Below, one piece after another: positions 7,959-17,527 of a stretch of 64,000 nucleotides of DNA (positions are counted from its first letter, which is position 1; each line of letters opens with the position of its first letter). The position numbers and the translations under genes were made by a program. Source of the DNA: NORP233 sp050186825 (GTDB lineage Bacteria; Planctomycetota; J058); assembly GCA_050186825.1 (NCBI GenBank), contig JBFWYD010000021.1, positions 1-64,000 of the forward strand. Reading direction: 5' to 3'. The notes beneath the pieces are model-generated. The model was not told where the DNA came from and ran no database searches. It worked only from the letters and a program-made list of their open reading frames with translations.

Positions 7959-8896
7959 AGGTCCAACAGGGGCTCGAGCAGCCACGCCCGCACCGCTTGT
8001 CCCGAGACGAGCCGACCACGGAGTTCCACCCCGCGGCCGACCTGTTCCCCCTCCTCGAAGGCGAGGAGCTCCAGTCGCTCTGCGACGACATCCGGTCGCG
8101 CGGTCTCCTCGACCCGATCGTCCGCCACGAGGGGAAGATCCTCGACGGCCGCAACCGCTACCGCGCCTGCCAACTGGCCGGCATCATGGCGCGCTTCGTC
8201 GACTGGGATGGCGAGGGCGGGAGCCCACTCACCTACGTCGTCAGCAAGAACCTCCGTCGCCGCCACCTCACCGCCAGCCAGCGCGCGCTGCTCGCGGCCG
8301 ACGCGCTGGCGCTGTTCGAGGAGCAGGCCAAAGAGCGGCACAAGGCGGGGAGCGCCCGCGGCGGCGCCGGCTCGAAGGCGGTGGCAACTTTGCCACCGCC
8401 TTCGAAGCGCAAGGCCCGGGACGATGCCGCGCGGGAGTACCAGGTCAGCCCGCGCTATGTCCAGGACGCGAAGCGGCTCAAGGAGAAGGTCGCCAGCGGC
8501 GAGCTACCCACGAGCGTCGAGGAGGAGGTCCGCAGCGGGGCCGCCAGCCTGCAGCGGGCCGAGGGGCGGGGGAGGCGCGCCCGGGCGAGCGGACGGAGCC
8601 AGGGCAGGCAGAGCTCGCCGGTCCCGCCGGGCCCGCCGGAGCCGCCCGCGACGCCCGCACCGAGCGGGTGGTTCACCGGTCCCTCCCTGACCGAGGCCGG
8701 TCGCCCCGTGGCCTCGGAGCTGGCCGCGGTCCTCGCCTCCGTCCTGCAGGTGATCCGGGTCCACAGGGATCACCCACGGCTCGAGGCCGACCTGCGGGCC
8801 CTGTTCGAGGAGATCGACCCCTCCCTCCGCCAGTTCTTCGTGCAGGCCTCCCAGTTGAGCATGAAGGCGCAGGCGCTCTTCAGGAGCGAGCCATGA
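7955..8896 (+). CDS. ParB/Sulfiredoxin-like N-terminal domain protein
   Basis: The 313-aa protein probably starts at GTG 7955, preceded by gggaggag. Residues 20-90 match the ParB N-terminal fold: HPAADLFPLLEGEELQSLC, an 'RGLLDPIV' turn, and the hallmark LDGRNRYRAC (about 63-72). The middle (about 95-200) has helices, including YQVSPRYVQDAKRLKEKV, that look like the HTH following ParB-N in phage and plasmid proteins. A Pro-rich linker and a helical tail follow. It overlaps the next ParB-like gene by ATGA. No partner ParA and no parS-like palindrome is seen, so a phage-type regulator or DNA-modification accessory is more likely than partitioning. Confidence 0.75.
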   Translation: MKVQQGLEQPRPHRLSRDEPTTEFHPAADLFPLLEGEELQSLCDDIRSRGLLDPIVRHEGKILDGRNRYRACQLAGIMARFVDWDGEGGSPLTYVVSKNLRRRHLTASQRALLAADALALFEEQAKERHKAGSARGGAGSKAVATLPPPSKRKARDDAAREYQVSPRYVQDAKRLKEKVASGELPTSVEEEVRSGAASLQRAEGRGRRARASGRSQGRQSSPVPPGPPEPPATPAPSGWFTGPSLTEAGRPVASELAAVLASVLQVIRVHRDHPRLEADLRALFEEIDPSLRQFFVQASQLSMKAQALFRSEP

Positions 8897-9696
8897 GCGA
8901 CCTGAACCGTCCCGCCCTCTCCAGCGAGGTGACCCGGGTCACACCCGAGCGGGCCCGCGCGCTGCTCGCGAGCAACACGTTCAACCGCCCGCTGAGGAAG
9001 CGACTCGTGGCGCAGTACGCCGAGGACATGCGCTGCGGCCGCTGGCAGCTCAACGGGGAGCCGGTCCTCGTGAGCGCCGAGGGGGTGCTCCTCAACGGGC
9101 AGCACCGGCTGCACGCCGTGATCGAGTCCGGCGTGAGCGTGTGGCTGTATGTGACTCGCGGCGTGGCCCAGGAGGCGTTCGCGAGCATCGACACGGGCGG
9201 CAAGCGCAGCGCCGCGGTCGTGCTGGGCCTCCAGGGCGAGCGCCACGCGGCCACCCTCGCCGCCGCCGCGACCCTCCTCTGGCAGCACCGCAGCGGCAAG
9301 CGGGTCGGCGGCACCGTCCACCCCACCCGGCTGGCCCTGAGCGCCTTGCTCCAGGAGGAGCCGGCGCTCCGAGTGAGCGTGGAGGCCGTCTGCGCGGGCG
9401 ACGGCCCGCGGCGGGTGGTCTCGCCAGCGGTGCTGGCCTTCTGTCACCACCTCTTCAGCCAGAGCGACGGGACGCTCGCCGACGACTTCCTGGAGAAGCT
9501 CCGCACCGGCGCAAGGCTCGCGGCCGAGAGCCCGATCCTCGTGCTGCGCAACCGGCTGGTGAGCACCAAGACGAGCCGCGACGAGGCCCTGGTCCTGCTC
9601 GTCAAGGCCTGGAACGCCTTCAAGGCGGGCAAGCCGCTGCGGCGGCTGACCCTCACGCGCAAGGACGGGGAGCTGCGGCTCCCCAGGGTCGCGTAG
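8893..9696 (+). CDS. ParB-N-like protein of phage type
   Basis: The 267-aa protein has its ATG at 8893 inside the previous stop (ATGA). The N-terminus carries an AQYAEDMRCGRWQLNGEPV segment, then LNGQHRLHAV (around N68) and FASIDTGGKRSAAVVLGLQG. This order is typical of a family of about 250-350 aa proteins widespread in actinophages and other phages, usually annotated hypothetical or ParB-like. The rest is helical with no recognised motif. Tandem location with another ParB-N protein suggests they work together. Its biochemical activity is not known to me; some ParB-N folds bind or hydrolyse CTP or cleave DNA, which cannot be decided here. Confidence 0.75.
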   Translation: MSDLNRPALSSEVTRVTPERARALLASNTFNRPLRKRLVAQYAEDMRCGRWQLNGEPVLVSAEGVLLNGQHRLHAVIESGVSVWLYVTRGVAQEAFASIDTGGKRSAAVVLGLQGERHAATLAAAATLLWQHRSGKRVGGTVHPTRLALSALLQEEPALRVSVEAVCAGDGPRRVVSPAVLAFCHHLFSQSDGTLADDFLEKLRTGARLAAESPILVLRNRLVSTKTSRDEALVLLVKAWNAFKAGKPLRRLTLTRKDGELRLPRVA

Positions 9697-9803
9697 TGGC
9701 CTGCCGAGGAAGCGCCGTGACCGACCGTCCCCGAACGAGACCGACCCAGACCCCGCCCGGGCCGCGCAGGCCCCGGCGAGTCCTACAGGAAGGAGGCGCG
9801 TAG
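9696..9803 (+). CDS. Possible 35-aa ORF linking two operon genes
   Basis: A GTG at 9696 overlaps the previous TAG, and the frame ends in TAG overlapping the GTG of the first glycosyltransferase (TAGTG at 9801-9805). It would encode a 35-aa Arg/Pro-rich peptide. An aaggagg site lies just before the following start, inside this frame. The overlaps on both sides suggest a coupling peptide, but the composition is unremarkable and it may be a spacer. Confidence 0.2.
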   Translation: MACRGSAVTDRPRTRPTQTPPGPRRPRRVLQEGGA

Positions 9804-10861
9804 TGCGCGTGCTCTTCGACGCCCGCCCCGCCCGCGCTTGCCGGACCGGGATCGGCCGCTACGCCGCCACCCTCAGCGAGCTCCTGCGCGAGGGCGTGGC
9901 AGACCACGCCTGCGCGTCGCTGGGCGAGGACGTCGCCCTGGCCGCTGCCGACCCGCGCGAGGAGCAGCTCGAGCTGCCGGCGCTGCTCGAGCGCGAGGCG
10001 GTGGACCTGTTCCACTCCCCGCTGTTCCACCTACCGGCGCTGCTCCCCTGCGCGGCCCTCGTGACCATCCATGACGCCGTCCCGATCTCGCGGCCGGACC
10101 TCTGCACGGCCGAGTTCGCGCGGCTCTTCGAGCGCGCGGGTGACGCCGCGCGGCGCGCTGCGGGCGTGATCTGCCCGAGCGAGCACGCACGCGCCGAGGT
10201 GGCCGCCGCCCTGGACCTCGACCCCGCGCGCGTCCACGTCGTCCCCGAAGCGCCGGCGGCCTGCTTCCGTCGGCTGCCGCCCCAGGAGGCCCGCGCGCGG
10301 CTGGGAGAGCGTGTGCCCGAGGAGCCCTTCCTCCTCGTCGTCGGCGTGCTTGATGCGCGCAAGAACCCGCTCCTCGTCCTGGACGCGCTCGCACACCTCC
10401 CCGAAGGAGAGCGACCGCACGCGGTCTTCGCCGGGCCGGCAGGCGCGGTCGACGTGGGCAGCGCCGCACGCGAGCGCGGGCTCGCGCGCTGGGTGACCGT
10501 GCTCGGCCCCATGACGGACGAGGAGCTGGTCGCGCTCTACGCCCTGGCCCAGGCCCTCGTCTTCCCGAGCCTCCACGAAGGGTTCGGGCTCCCTCCGCTC
10601 GAGGCCTTCGCCTGCGGGACGCCCGTGATCGCGTCGTCCGCCGCCACGATCCCCGAGGTCGTGGGGGACGCCGCGCTCCTCTTCGAGCCAACGGACGCCG
10701 CCGCCCTCGTCCGGCACGTGGAGACGGTCGCGGGCTGGAGCGAGGACGAGCGGGCCGCGCAGGTCGAGCGCGGCTGCGTGCGCCTGGGCCGCTTCTCTCC
10801 CGAGGCGGTCCGCGCGCGCCTGGCCGAGGTCTACGCGCAGGTCGAGGGAGGTGCCGCGTGA
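9803..10861 (+). CDS. Glycosyltransferase family 4
   Basis: The 352-aa GT-B glycosyltransferase starts at GTG 9803 behind a strong aggaagg-type SD. The N-terminal acceptor domain opens MRVLFDARPARACRTGIGRY, the usual 'D.r...tGigRy' start of mannosyl/glucosyl GT4 enzymes. The C-terminal donor domain has FLLVVGVLDARKNPLLVLDAL and the E-x7-E motif HEGFGLPPLEAFACGTPV. It overlaps the next GT4 gene by 4 nt. It would transfer an NDP-sugar to a surface or capsid glycan in the cytosol; donor and acceptor cannot be read from sequence. Confidence 0.9.
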   Translation: MRVLFDARPARACRTGIGRYAATLSELLREGVADHACASLGEDVALAAADPREEQLELPALLEREAVDLFHSPLFHLPALLPCAALVTIHDAVPISRPDLCTAEFARLFERAGDAARRAAGVICPSEHARAEVAAALDLDPARVHVVPEAPAACFRRLPPQEARARLGERVPEEPFLLVVGVLDARKNPLLVLDALAHLPEGERPHAVFAGPAGAVDVGSAARERGLARWVTVLGPMTDEELVALYALAQALVFPSLHEGFGLPPLEAFACGTPVIASSAATIPEVVGDAALLFEPTDAAALVRHVETVAGWSEDERAAQVERGCVRLGRFSPEAVRARLAEVYAQVEGGAA

Positions 10862-12003
10862 GGATCGTCCTCGACTGCCGCTCGGTGTTCCTGGGCATGG
10901 GCGGGATCGGCCGCGCCACAGCGTGCCTGGCCCGCGAGCTGCCCCGCGCGCTCCCCGAGGCCGAGCTCGTCTGGCTCCTGGGCGCGCGGCGGCCGCGCGA
11001 ACCGCTCACCGGGTCTCCCAGCGCCTTCGAGGTCACGGCCGACGCGGCGATGATCGACCCGCTCTTCGAGCAGCGGCGACTCCCCGCCCTGCTCGAGGAC
11101 CTCGGCGCCGACCTCTACCACGGGACCTGCTTCGCGATCCCCCTGGCCACGAGCGCGCGCCGGGTCGCCACGGTCCACGACGTCGTCTTCCGCCGCCGTC
11201 CGGACCTCGTGGAGCCCTCCCTGTGCGCCTACCTGGACACGTGGACCGAGGCCTCGTGCCGGCACGCCGACGCGGTCGTGACCGTGTCCGAGTTCTCGCG
11301 CGGCGAGCTCGTGGCGCTCTACCCCTGCCCGCCGGAGCGCGTGCACGTGGTCCCGAACGCGGTGGACGAGCGCTTCCACGGCGTCGCGCGACGCCCCCAG
11401 CGCGGGCGCCCCTACGTCCTCTACGTGGGCGCGCTCGAGGAGAAGAAGAACGTGCGCCAGCTCCTGGCGGGCTTCGCCGCGCTCCTGCGCCGCGAGCCCC
11501 GGCTCGCCCACGACCTGGTGCTCGTGGGCGGGGCCGGCGGCGCCCCCTTCGACGTGGCGCGGGCACTGGCGGGCGAGCCTTCCCTGCGCGGGCGCGTCCA
11601 CGTCCTCGGGCACGTGCCCGACGCGGCGCTCCTCGACCTCTACGCGCGCGCCGACCTCTTCTGCTACCTCTCCGAGTACGAGGGCTACGGCCTCCCACCG
11701 CTCGAGGCCATGGCCGCGAGCGTCCCTTGTGTGGTCGCCGACCGCTCCTCGCTGCCCGAGGTGACCGCGGGCGCCGCGCTGCTCGTGGACCCCCACGACC
11801 CGGACGCCGTCTCCTGGGCCATGGCCGAGGCCCTGCACGACGCCGCCCTGCGCGAGCGCCTGGTGAACGAGGGCCGCGCGGTCGCCCGGCGCACGAGCTG
11901 GGCGACGAGCGCGCGGCGGCTCGCCGACGTCTACCGCGCCGTCCTCGGCGCCCACAACCCCCAGAGTCCGCGCGCGCCCCTGCGCGCGGGAGGTGACCGG
12001 TGA
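10858..12003 (+). CDS. Glycosyltransferase family 4
   Basis: The 381-aa GT-B enzyme has the same architecture as its upstream neighbour and is probably its paralogue. It opens MRIVLDCRSVFLGMGGIGRA. The donor domain has YVLYVGALEEKKNVRQLL and the E-x7-E motif YEGYGLPPLEAMAASVPCV. It starts at GTG 10858 inside the end of the previous gene and ends with a 4-nt overlap into the 1202-aa enzyme. The tandem arrangement suggests successive sugar additions to one oligosaccharide. Confidence 0.9.
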   Translation: MRIVLDCRSVFLGMGGIGRATACLARELPRALPEAELVWLLGARRPREPLTGSPSAFEVTADAAMIDPLFEQRRLPALLEDLGADLYHGTCFAIPLATSARRVATVHDVVFRRRPDLVEPSLCAYLDTWTEASCRHADAVVTVSEFSRGELVALYPCPPERVHVVPNAVDERFHGVARRPQRGRPYVLYVGALEEKKNVRQLLAGFAALLRREPRLAHDLVLVGGAGGAPFDVARALAGEPSLRGRVHVLGHVPDAALLDLYARADLFCYLSEYEGYGLPPLEAMAASVPCVVADRSSLPEVTAGAALLVDPHDPDAVSWAMAEALHDAALRERLVNEGRAVARRTSWATSARRLADVYRAVLGAHNPQSPRAPLRAGGDR

Positions 12004-15000
12004 GGGTCCTGCATCTCGCGTCCGAGTACCCGCCTGCTCAGGTCTACGGCCTCGGCCGCTTCGTCCACGGCCTCGCCCGCGCCCAGGCCGCGCAAGGCGA
12101 CGACGTGCTCGTGCTCACCAACAGCCACGGCGGCGAGGAGGACGACGTCCTGCGCGACGGCGTGCGCCTGCACAGGATCGCCTTCCCGAACCCGCCCCGC
12201 CCGCCGAGCGGTCAGGGCGAGGTGCTCCAGTTCAACCACGGGCTCGTCGCCCGCGTGCTCTCGCGCCGCACGTCCTTCGCCGACGTCGAAGTCGTGTGCG
12301 GGCACGACTGGCTGACGGCGCCCGCCGCCCGCGAGCTCGCGGCCGAACTCGACGCGCCCCTGGTCGTGACCGTCCACGACGAGGTGGTCGGCAAGCGCTT
12401 CGGCGTGCCCGCGGGCGCCGACGCCTTCGTGCGCGAGCTCGAGGCGCTGACCTGCAACGACGCGAGCCACGTGATCGCCAACAGCCGCTACGTGGCCGAG
12501 CAGGTCGTGCGGCACTACGGCGTCGAGCCGGCGCGGGTGTCCGCGATCCACGGGGGGATCGACCCCAGCCTGCTCGAGGTCGAAGACGCGCTCGTCGGCG
12601 CGGTCCGGGCCGAGCTGGTCTCCACGGACGAGCGGCTGATCGTCTACGTCGGGCGCCTCGACGCGGAGAAGGGCCTGGGCGTCCTCGCCGACGCCGCGCT
12701 CCTCCTGCGCGACACCTGCCCGCACGTGCGGCTCGCGATCGCAGGGACGGGGGTCCTGGAATCTCCCCTGCGCGAGGCTCTCGCGCCGCTCGGCCCGCGG
12801 GCGCGCTTCCTCGGCTACGTGTCGGGGACCCGCCTGGCCGCGCTCTACCGGGCCGCGGACGTGGTGTGCGTCCCGAGCCTCTACGAGCCCTTCGGCCTGG
12901 TCGCGCTCGAGGCCATGCTCGCGGGCACCCCGGTCGTCGCCGCGAGCTGCGGCGGCCTCGCGGAGATCGTGCGGCACGAGGAGGACGGGCTGCTCGCCCC
13001 GCCCGGCGACGCGCTTGCCCTCGCGACCGCCCTGGCGCGGCTCGCGCGTGATCCCGAAACCGCGGTCGCGCTCGGCCAGGCCGGCGCGGCGCGCGCGCGC
13101 GAGGTCTTCTCCTGGGAGCGCATCGCCCTGGCGACCCGCGAGGCCTACGCGCGCGCCCTGGCAGACCGGCGCGCCCCCTGCGCCGCGCCGCCGTCCATGC
13201 CGCGACCGCCGCTCGTGTCGGTCGTGATCGCCTCGCGCTCGTCCCTGGGCGAGCGCGCCGCTGCGGCCGTGGCGGCGCTGCTCTCGGTCACGGACTACCG
13301 CGCGCTCGAGGTCCTGGTCGTGGGCGCGGGCGACGCCGCGGAGCTGCCCCTGGCTCGGCCGGGCGCGGACCGCGCCTGCCAGGTGCGATTCCTCCGGCTC
13401 CGTGGCCCCTGGTCCCTCGGGCGCGCCCTGAACCTCGGGATCGAGGCCGCGCACGGTGAGCTCCTTTGTCTGTTCGGTGAGGACGTCTGCGTTCTGCCCG
13501 AGAGTAGTGGTTGGCTCTCGGGCCTGGTGTGGCTGCTCGACGATCCGCGCGCGGCCAGCGCCGCGCCGGCGCTCGTCGGGCGAACGTCTGAGGTGGCGGG
13601 GGCGGCGGCGCTCGGCGCCGCCGCCCCCGCCCTCGGGTGGCGTTCGTGGGCCGAGGGCTGCGTGCTCGTGCGGCGCGCCGCCTTCGCCGAGCACGGCCCG
13701 CTCCCCGAGGAGGCAGACGACCCCGTCGACGCCTGGGCCGCGGCGCTTCCCGGCACGCACTGGACGCACCCCGTGCGCCTTGCGCTCGCAGGCTCCACGC
13801 CGCCGTGCGGCGCCGACGCGACCTACGCCGAGCTGCCCGATCACGCCGACTCGCCCCCCGCCGCGGGAGGGGTCGAGCCCGAGGCGAGCGTGGTGCTCGT
13901 CGCCCACGACGGGCTCGCAGACACCCGGGGAGCGATCGCGGCCGTGCACGGGGCGACGCGCGTCCCCCACGAGCTGGTCCTCGTGGACAACGGCTCCAGC
14001 GACGGCACGCGCGCCTTCTTCCGCTCGCTCCAGGCCGAGGACCCAGATCCCTACCGCGTCGCCGTGCGCGTGATCGAGAACGAGGAGAACCTCGGTTACC
14101 CCCGCGCGGCCAACCAGGGGATCGCCGCCGCGCGCGCCCCCCAGGTCGTCCTGCTCAACAACGACACCGAGGTCCGTCCAGGCTGGCTGGCGGCGCTGCT
14201 CGCCGCCGCGCGGAGCGCCCCGCGCGTGGGGATCGTGACCGCCAAGATCCTGAACCCCGACGGCACCGTGCAGAACGCGGGCGGGATCCTGCACCACCCC
14301 GACGGCAGCTTCACCGTCCCCCACGCGGGCGAGGACCGCCTCGCACCCACCGTCAGCGAGCGCCGCGCCGTGGAGAGCGCGTCGGGCCCGTGCATGCTCC
14401 TGACCCGGGCGCTCCTCGACGAGGTGGGCCCCTTCGACGAGGCCTACAGCCCCGCCTACTACGAGGACTCGGACCTCTGCTTCCGCGCCCGCGCGGCCGG
14501 CTTCTGCCTGCTCTACGAGCCCGGCGCCGAGGTCGTGCATCGCGCCCAGTCCACCTCGGGGCGCCTGGTGCGCGAGGGGAAGCTCGACCTCGCCCGCTGC
14601 CTGCGCGAGAACCAGGCCCGCTTCTATGGGCGCTGGCGCCGCGAGCTGATCGAGGACGAGGGCGCGCGGCGCCTGCTCGCGGTCGCAGACCGCGTGCCGC
14701 CTCACCGGGTCCTCCTCTGCTACGGGCGGAGCGAGACCACCACGGCGGCCTACGTCGAGGCCGCCCTGCGCGAGGCGCACGAGGTGGTCGTGGCCGGCCC
14801 GGGCCAGGCCCTCGACCTCGGCGAGCTCGCGACCGCAGCCGAGCTCTGCGAGGCGGGGGGCGGCGGCTTCGACCTGCTCCTCTGCGTGGAGGGCGAGAAC
14901 TACTTCCCGGCCCGCCTCGCGGACGCTCCCTGCCCCACGGCGCTGTGGGCGATCGACAACCACCTCCATGCCCGGGACCCAGACGGCTGGCACCTCGAGC

Positions 15001-15608
15001 TGGCGCGCGCCTTCGAGCACGTGTTCGTGGCCCAGCGCGACCACCTGCCGCTCTTCTGGGCGCAGGGCGTCGCTGCCCGCTGGCTGCCGCTCGCCTGCGA
15101 CCCGGCCGTCCATGGCCGCAAGGACGTGGAGCAGGACCTCGACGTCGTGTTCGTGGGGCACGTGCGCCCCTTCCACCGGCGCCGCCGCCGGCTCCTCGAC
15201 AAGCTCGCGGCCTGCTTCCGCGTGCACGAGGCCCAGGGCGTCTTCCGGGCCGCGCAGGCCGAGCTCTTCTCGCGGGCCAAGGTCGTCTTCAACTGCTCGC
15301 TCGCGGGCGACCTCAACATGCGCGTGTTCGAGGGGCTGGCCGCGGGCCGCCTGCTCCTCACCGACCGGATCGGCAACGGCCAGGAGCAGCTCTTCGCGGA
15401 CGGCGAGCACCTCGTCCTCTACGAGGACGACACGCTCGAGGACCTGGTCGCCCGCTACCTCGAGGACGAGCCCGCCCGCGAGGCGATCGCCGCACGCGGC
15501 GCGCACCTGGCCCTCACCCACCACACCTACCGCCGGCGCACGGACTCGCTCCTGCGCCGGGTCCGCGACGCCGCCCGAGCGGCGGCGCGCGAGGAGCGCG
15601 TCGCGTGA
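12000..15608 (+). CDS. Four-module glycosyltransferase (GT4-GT2-like-GT2-CgeB-like)
   Basis: This 1202-aa protein is built from glycosyltransferase modules. Residues 1-390 are a GT4 enzyme (ASEYPPAQVYGLGRFVHGLA; donor motif YEPFGLVALEAMLAGTPVV). About 400-600 is a GT2-like fold (LVSVVIASRSSLGERAAAAV) without a clear DxD, so possibly inactive. About 620-880 is a full GT2 domain (LVLVDNGSSDGTRAFF, LLNNDTEVRPGWLAAL, later YYEDSDLCFRARAAG). About 890-1202 is a CgeB/Glyco_trans_1_2-type module (NMRVFEGLAAGRLLLTDRIG, then HHTYRRR). Such chains occur in polysaccharide loci and large phages, where one polypeptide builds several linkages. It overlaps the next gene by 4 nt. Confidence 0.88.
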   Translation: MRVLHLASEYPPAQVYGLGRFVHGLARAQAAQGDDVLVLTNSHGGEEDDVLRDGVRLHRIAFPNPPRPPSGQGEVLQFNHGLVARVLSRRTSFADVEVVCGHDWLTAPAARELAAELDAPLVVTVHDEVVGKRFGVPAGADAFVRELEALTCNDASHVIANSRYVAEQVVRHYGVEPARVSAIHGGIDPSLLEVEDALVGAVRAELVSTDERLIVYVGRLDAEKGLGVLADAALLLRDTCPHVRLAIAGTGVLESPLREALAPLGPRARFLGYVSGTRLAALYRAADVVCVPSLYEPFGLVALEAMLAGTPVVAASCGGLAEIVRHEEDGLLAPPGDALALATALARLARDPETAVALGQAGAARAREVFSWERIALATREAYARALADRRAPCAAPPSMPRPPLVSVVIASRSSLGERAAAAVAALLSVTDYRALEVLVVGAGDAAELPLARPGADRACQVRFLRLRGPWSLGRALNLGIEAAHGELLCLFGEDVCVLPESSGWLSGLVWLLDDPRAASAAPALVGRTSEVAGAAALGAAAPALGWRSWAEGCVLVRRAAFAEHGPLPEEADDPVDAWAAALPGTHWTHPVRLALAGSTPPCGADATYAELPDHADSPPAAGGVEPEASVVLVAHDGLADTRGAIAAVHGATRVPHELVLVDNGSSDGTRAFFRSLQAEDPDPYRVAVRVIENEENLGYPRAANQGIAAARAPQVVLLNNDTEVRPGWLAALLAAARSAPRVGIVTAKILNPDGTVQNAGGILHHPDGSFTVPHAGEDRLAPTVSERRAVESASGPCMLLTRALLDEVGPFDEAYSPAYYEDSDLCFRARAAGFCLLYEPGAEVVHRAQSTSGRLVREGKLDLARCLRENQARFYGRWRRELIEDEGARRLLAVADRVPPHRVLLCYGRSETTTAAYVEAALREAHEVVVAGPGQALDLGELATAAELCEAGGGGFDLLLCVEGENYFPARLADAPCPTALWAIDNHLHARDPDGWHLELARAFEHVFVAQRDHLPLFWAQGVAARWLPLACDPAVHGRKDVEQDLDVVFVGHVRPFHRRRRRLLDKLAACFRVHEAQGVFRAAQAELFSRAKVVFNCSLAGDLNMRVFEGLAAGRLLLTDRIGNGQEQLFADGEHLVLYEDDTLEDLVARYLEDEPAREAIAARGAHLALTHHTYRRRTDSLLRRVRDAARAAAREERVA

Positions 15609-17527
15609 CCGAGCCCAAGCCCCCCGTCCCAAGGCCCTCCGTGGTCGTCTTCTGCGAGCGCCTCGACAACGAGTCCTTCTGCGCGTCGGTCGTGCGCGAG
15701 CTGGGCGCCTACTACGACGTCCGCCCCTGCGGCCCCGGCTGGGAGCTCAGCTCGCTCGCGCAGGCCGACGCCGGGTCCGCGCGCTTCGTCCTCGAGCTCG
15801 ACGCCGCCTCGGGCGCCTTCGTGCGGCCTGAGCCGCGGCGCGCAGGCAGCGTCGTGCCGCGCTTCGCCTGGTTGATCGACACCCACAAGAAGCCCGACTT
15901 CCACCGCCAGATCAGCGCCGAGTCCGACCTCACCTTCCACGCCATGCAGGCCTGGGGCCACGTGCTCGTGGGCGAGCGCGCCTGGCTGCCCGTTCACTGC
16001 GACCAGGAGCGGTTCTTCCCGCGGGACGTCACGCGGGATCTCGACCTCGTGTTCGTGGGCAGCCAGACCTGGCGCGCCGAGCCCCTGCGGCGGATCGCCG
16101 CCCGCCACGGGCTCGTGCTCCACGTCGAGACCACCACGGGCCCGCGCGAGAAGAGCCAGACCGCCGCGCTCTACGCGCGGAGCAAGCTCGTCTTCAACCG
16201 AAACGTCACCAACGACCTCAACTTCCGCGTGGTCGAGGCCATGGCCTGTGGCCGGGTGCTGCTCACCGACGCCCAGCACAACGGGCAGTACGAGCTGTTC
16301 GAGGACGGGCGCCACTACGTGCTCTACAAGGACGAGCAAGACCTCGAGCGCCAGGTGCTGCGCTACCTCGCGGACGACGAAGCCCGGGCCCGGATCGAGC
16401 GGCACGCGGCCGAGCACGCGCGGGAGCATCACACGACCCGGGCGCGGGTGGCCCAGCTCCACCAGGCCGTCGAGACCTTCCTCTCCCGGCGGCCCGCAGG
16501 CCATCCTCGTCGGACGCCCCGCCAAGGCGCTGCCGTTGCCTCAGCAGGTCGCGGGGCCGCCACGCAGCGCACGCCGCGGCGCTGGCTGGTCGTGGCCGGC
16601 TCGGAGCCGGGCACGGTCGAGCTCCTGAGCTACGGCGAGCGGCTGGCGCGGGACCTGGCCGCCCGCGGCGAGGACGTGACCCTCCTCCGGGTCCGCCGCC
16701 GGCAGTTGCTCCCCACCTCCCCGTCCCCCGAGGGCACGCCCGTGCTCGTCGAGGTCGACCTCGGTCGGCTGCCTGCGCCCGCGTCCGAGGCCAGCCGCCT
16801 GCTCGTGCTGGCGACCGCCCTCCAGCGGCGCGCGGAGCACGTGGCTCGCGAGCGCGGCCCCTTCGACGCCGTGCTGGCCGAGGGTCCCCTCGGGGCGCTC
16901 GTCGGCAGCGAGCTGGCCGCCCGCCTGCGGGTCCCCTTCCACCTGGCGCTCGAGCGCTGCGAGGTCGAGCGCCGCCAGAACCGCCTCACCCGCGAGCAGC
17001 TCTACCTGGCCGAGCTGGAGCAGTGGGGCGCCGAGCGGGCCGAGACGGTCTGGGTTCCGACGGAGGAGGTCGCGGCGGCGCTCCGCCGCTACTACGGCGC
17101 GCGCGAGGTCGTCTGCGTCAGCCCGCCCCCTGGGCCGCTGACGCCTGCCGAGCAGCCGGAGCGCCTGCTCGCGGCCCTCGGGCTCGCTGCGCCGCTCGCG
17201 CTGGCCGTCCTGAGTCCGCCCCCGCCCGAGGAGTCGCGCCCCACCGAGTCCCCAAGCGCAACGGTCCTGTTCCTCGGGGACGGCCTCTGGGCGTGGCACG
17301 CCGACGGGGCCCTCGAGCGACTCGGCCGGCAGGACCCGCGCGGCCCCGCGCTCGCCGCGCTCCTGGCCGCGGCAGGCCGGGTGGTCACGCTCGAGGCGGA
17401 CGACCCGCGCGCTCGGGAGGCGGAGGCGCTGGGCGCGCACATGCTGGCCTGGCCCGACGGGATCCGGCCCGGCTTCGCGGCGCTCGCAGCGCTCGCTCGG
17501 GATGAGGCAACCTGTGCAGCCCGTTGA
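15605..17527 (+). CDS. CgeB-like glycosyltransferase with second GT-like domain
   Basis: The 640-aa protein has GTG 15605 overlapping the previous TGA. Residues 1-310 repeat the CgeB-like module found at the end of the preceding protein (FAWLIDTHKKPDFH, VFVGSQTWRAEPL, NDLNFRVVEAMACGRVLLTD). A low-complexity hinge leads to a second domain (about 320-640) that begins RRWLVVAGSEPGTVELLSYG like a GT4 N-terminal half. It has no convincing E-x7-E donor motif, so it may be truncated or non-catalytic. The gene overlaps the start of the next small gene by 26 nt. A role in the same glycan pathway is likely. Confidence 0.8.
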   Translation: MTEPKPPVPRPSVVVFCERLDNESFCASVVRELGAYYDVRPCGPGWELSSLAQADAGSARFVLELDAASGAFVRPEPRRAGSVVPRFAWLIDTHKKPDFHRQISAESDLTFHAMQAWGHVLVGERAWLPVHCDQERFFPRDVTRDLDLVFVGSQTWRAEPLRRIAARHGLVLHVETTTGPREKSQTAALYARSKLVFNRNVTNDLNFRVVEAMACGRVLLTDAQHNGQYELFEDGRHYVLYKDEQDLERQVLRYLADDEARARIERHAAEHAREHHTTRARVAQLHQAVETFLSRRPAGHPRRTPRQGAAVASAGRGAATQRTPRRWLVVAGSEPGTVELLSYGERLARDLAARGEDVTLLRVRRRQLLPTSPSPEGTPVLVEVDLGRLPAPASEASRLLVLATALQRRAEHVARERGPFDAVLAEGPLGALVGSELAARLRVPFHLALERCEVERRQNRLTREQLYLAELEQWGAERAETVWVPTEEVAAALRRYYGAREVVCVSPPPGPLTPAEQPERLLAALGLAAPLALAVLSPPPPEESRPTESPSATVLFLGDGLWAWHADGALERLGRQDPRGPALAALLAAAGRVVTLEADDPRAREAEALGAHMLAWPDGIRPGFAALAALARDEATCAAR

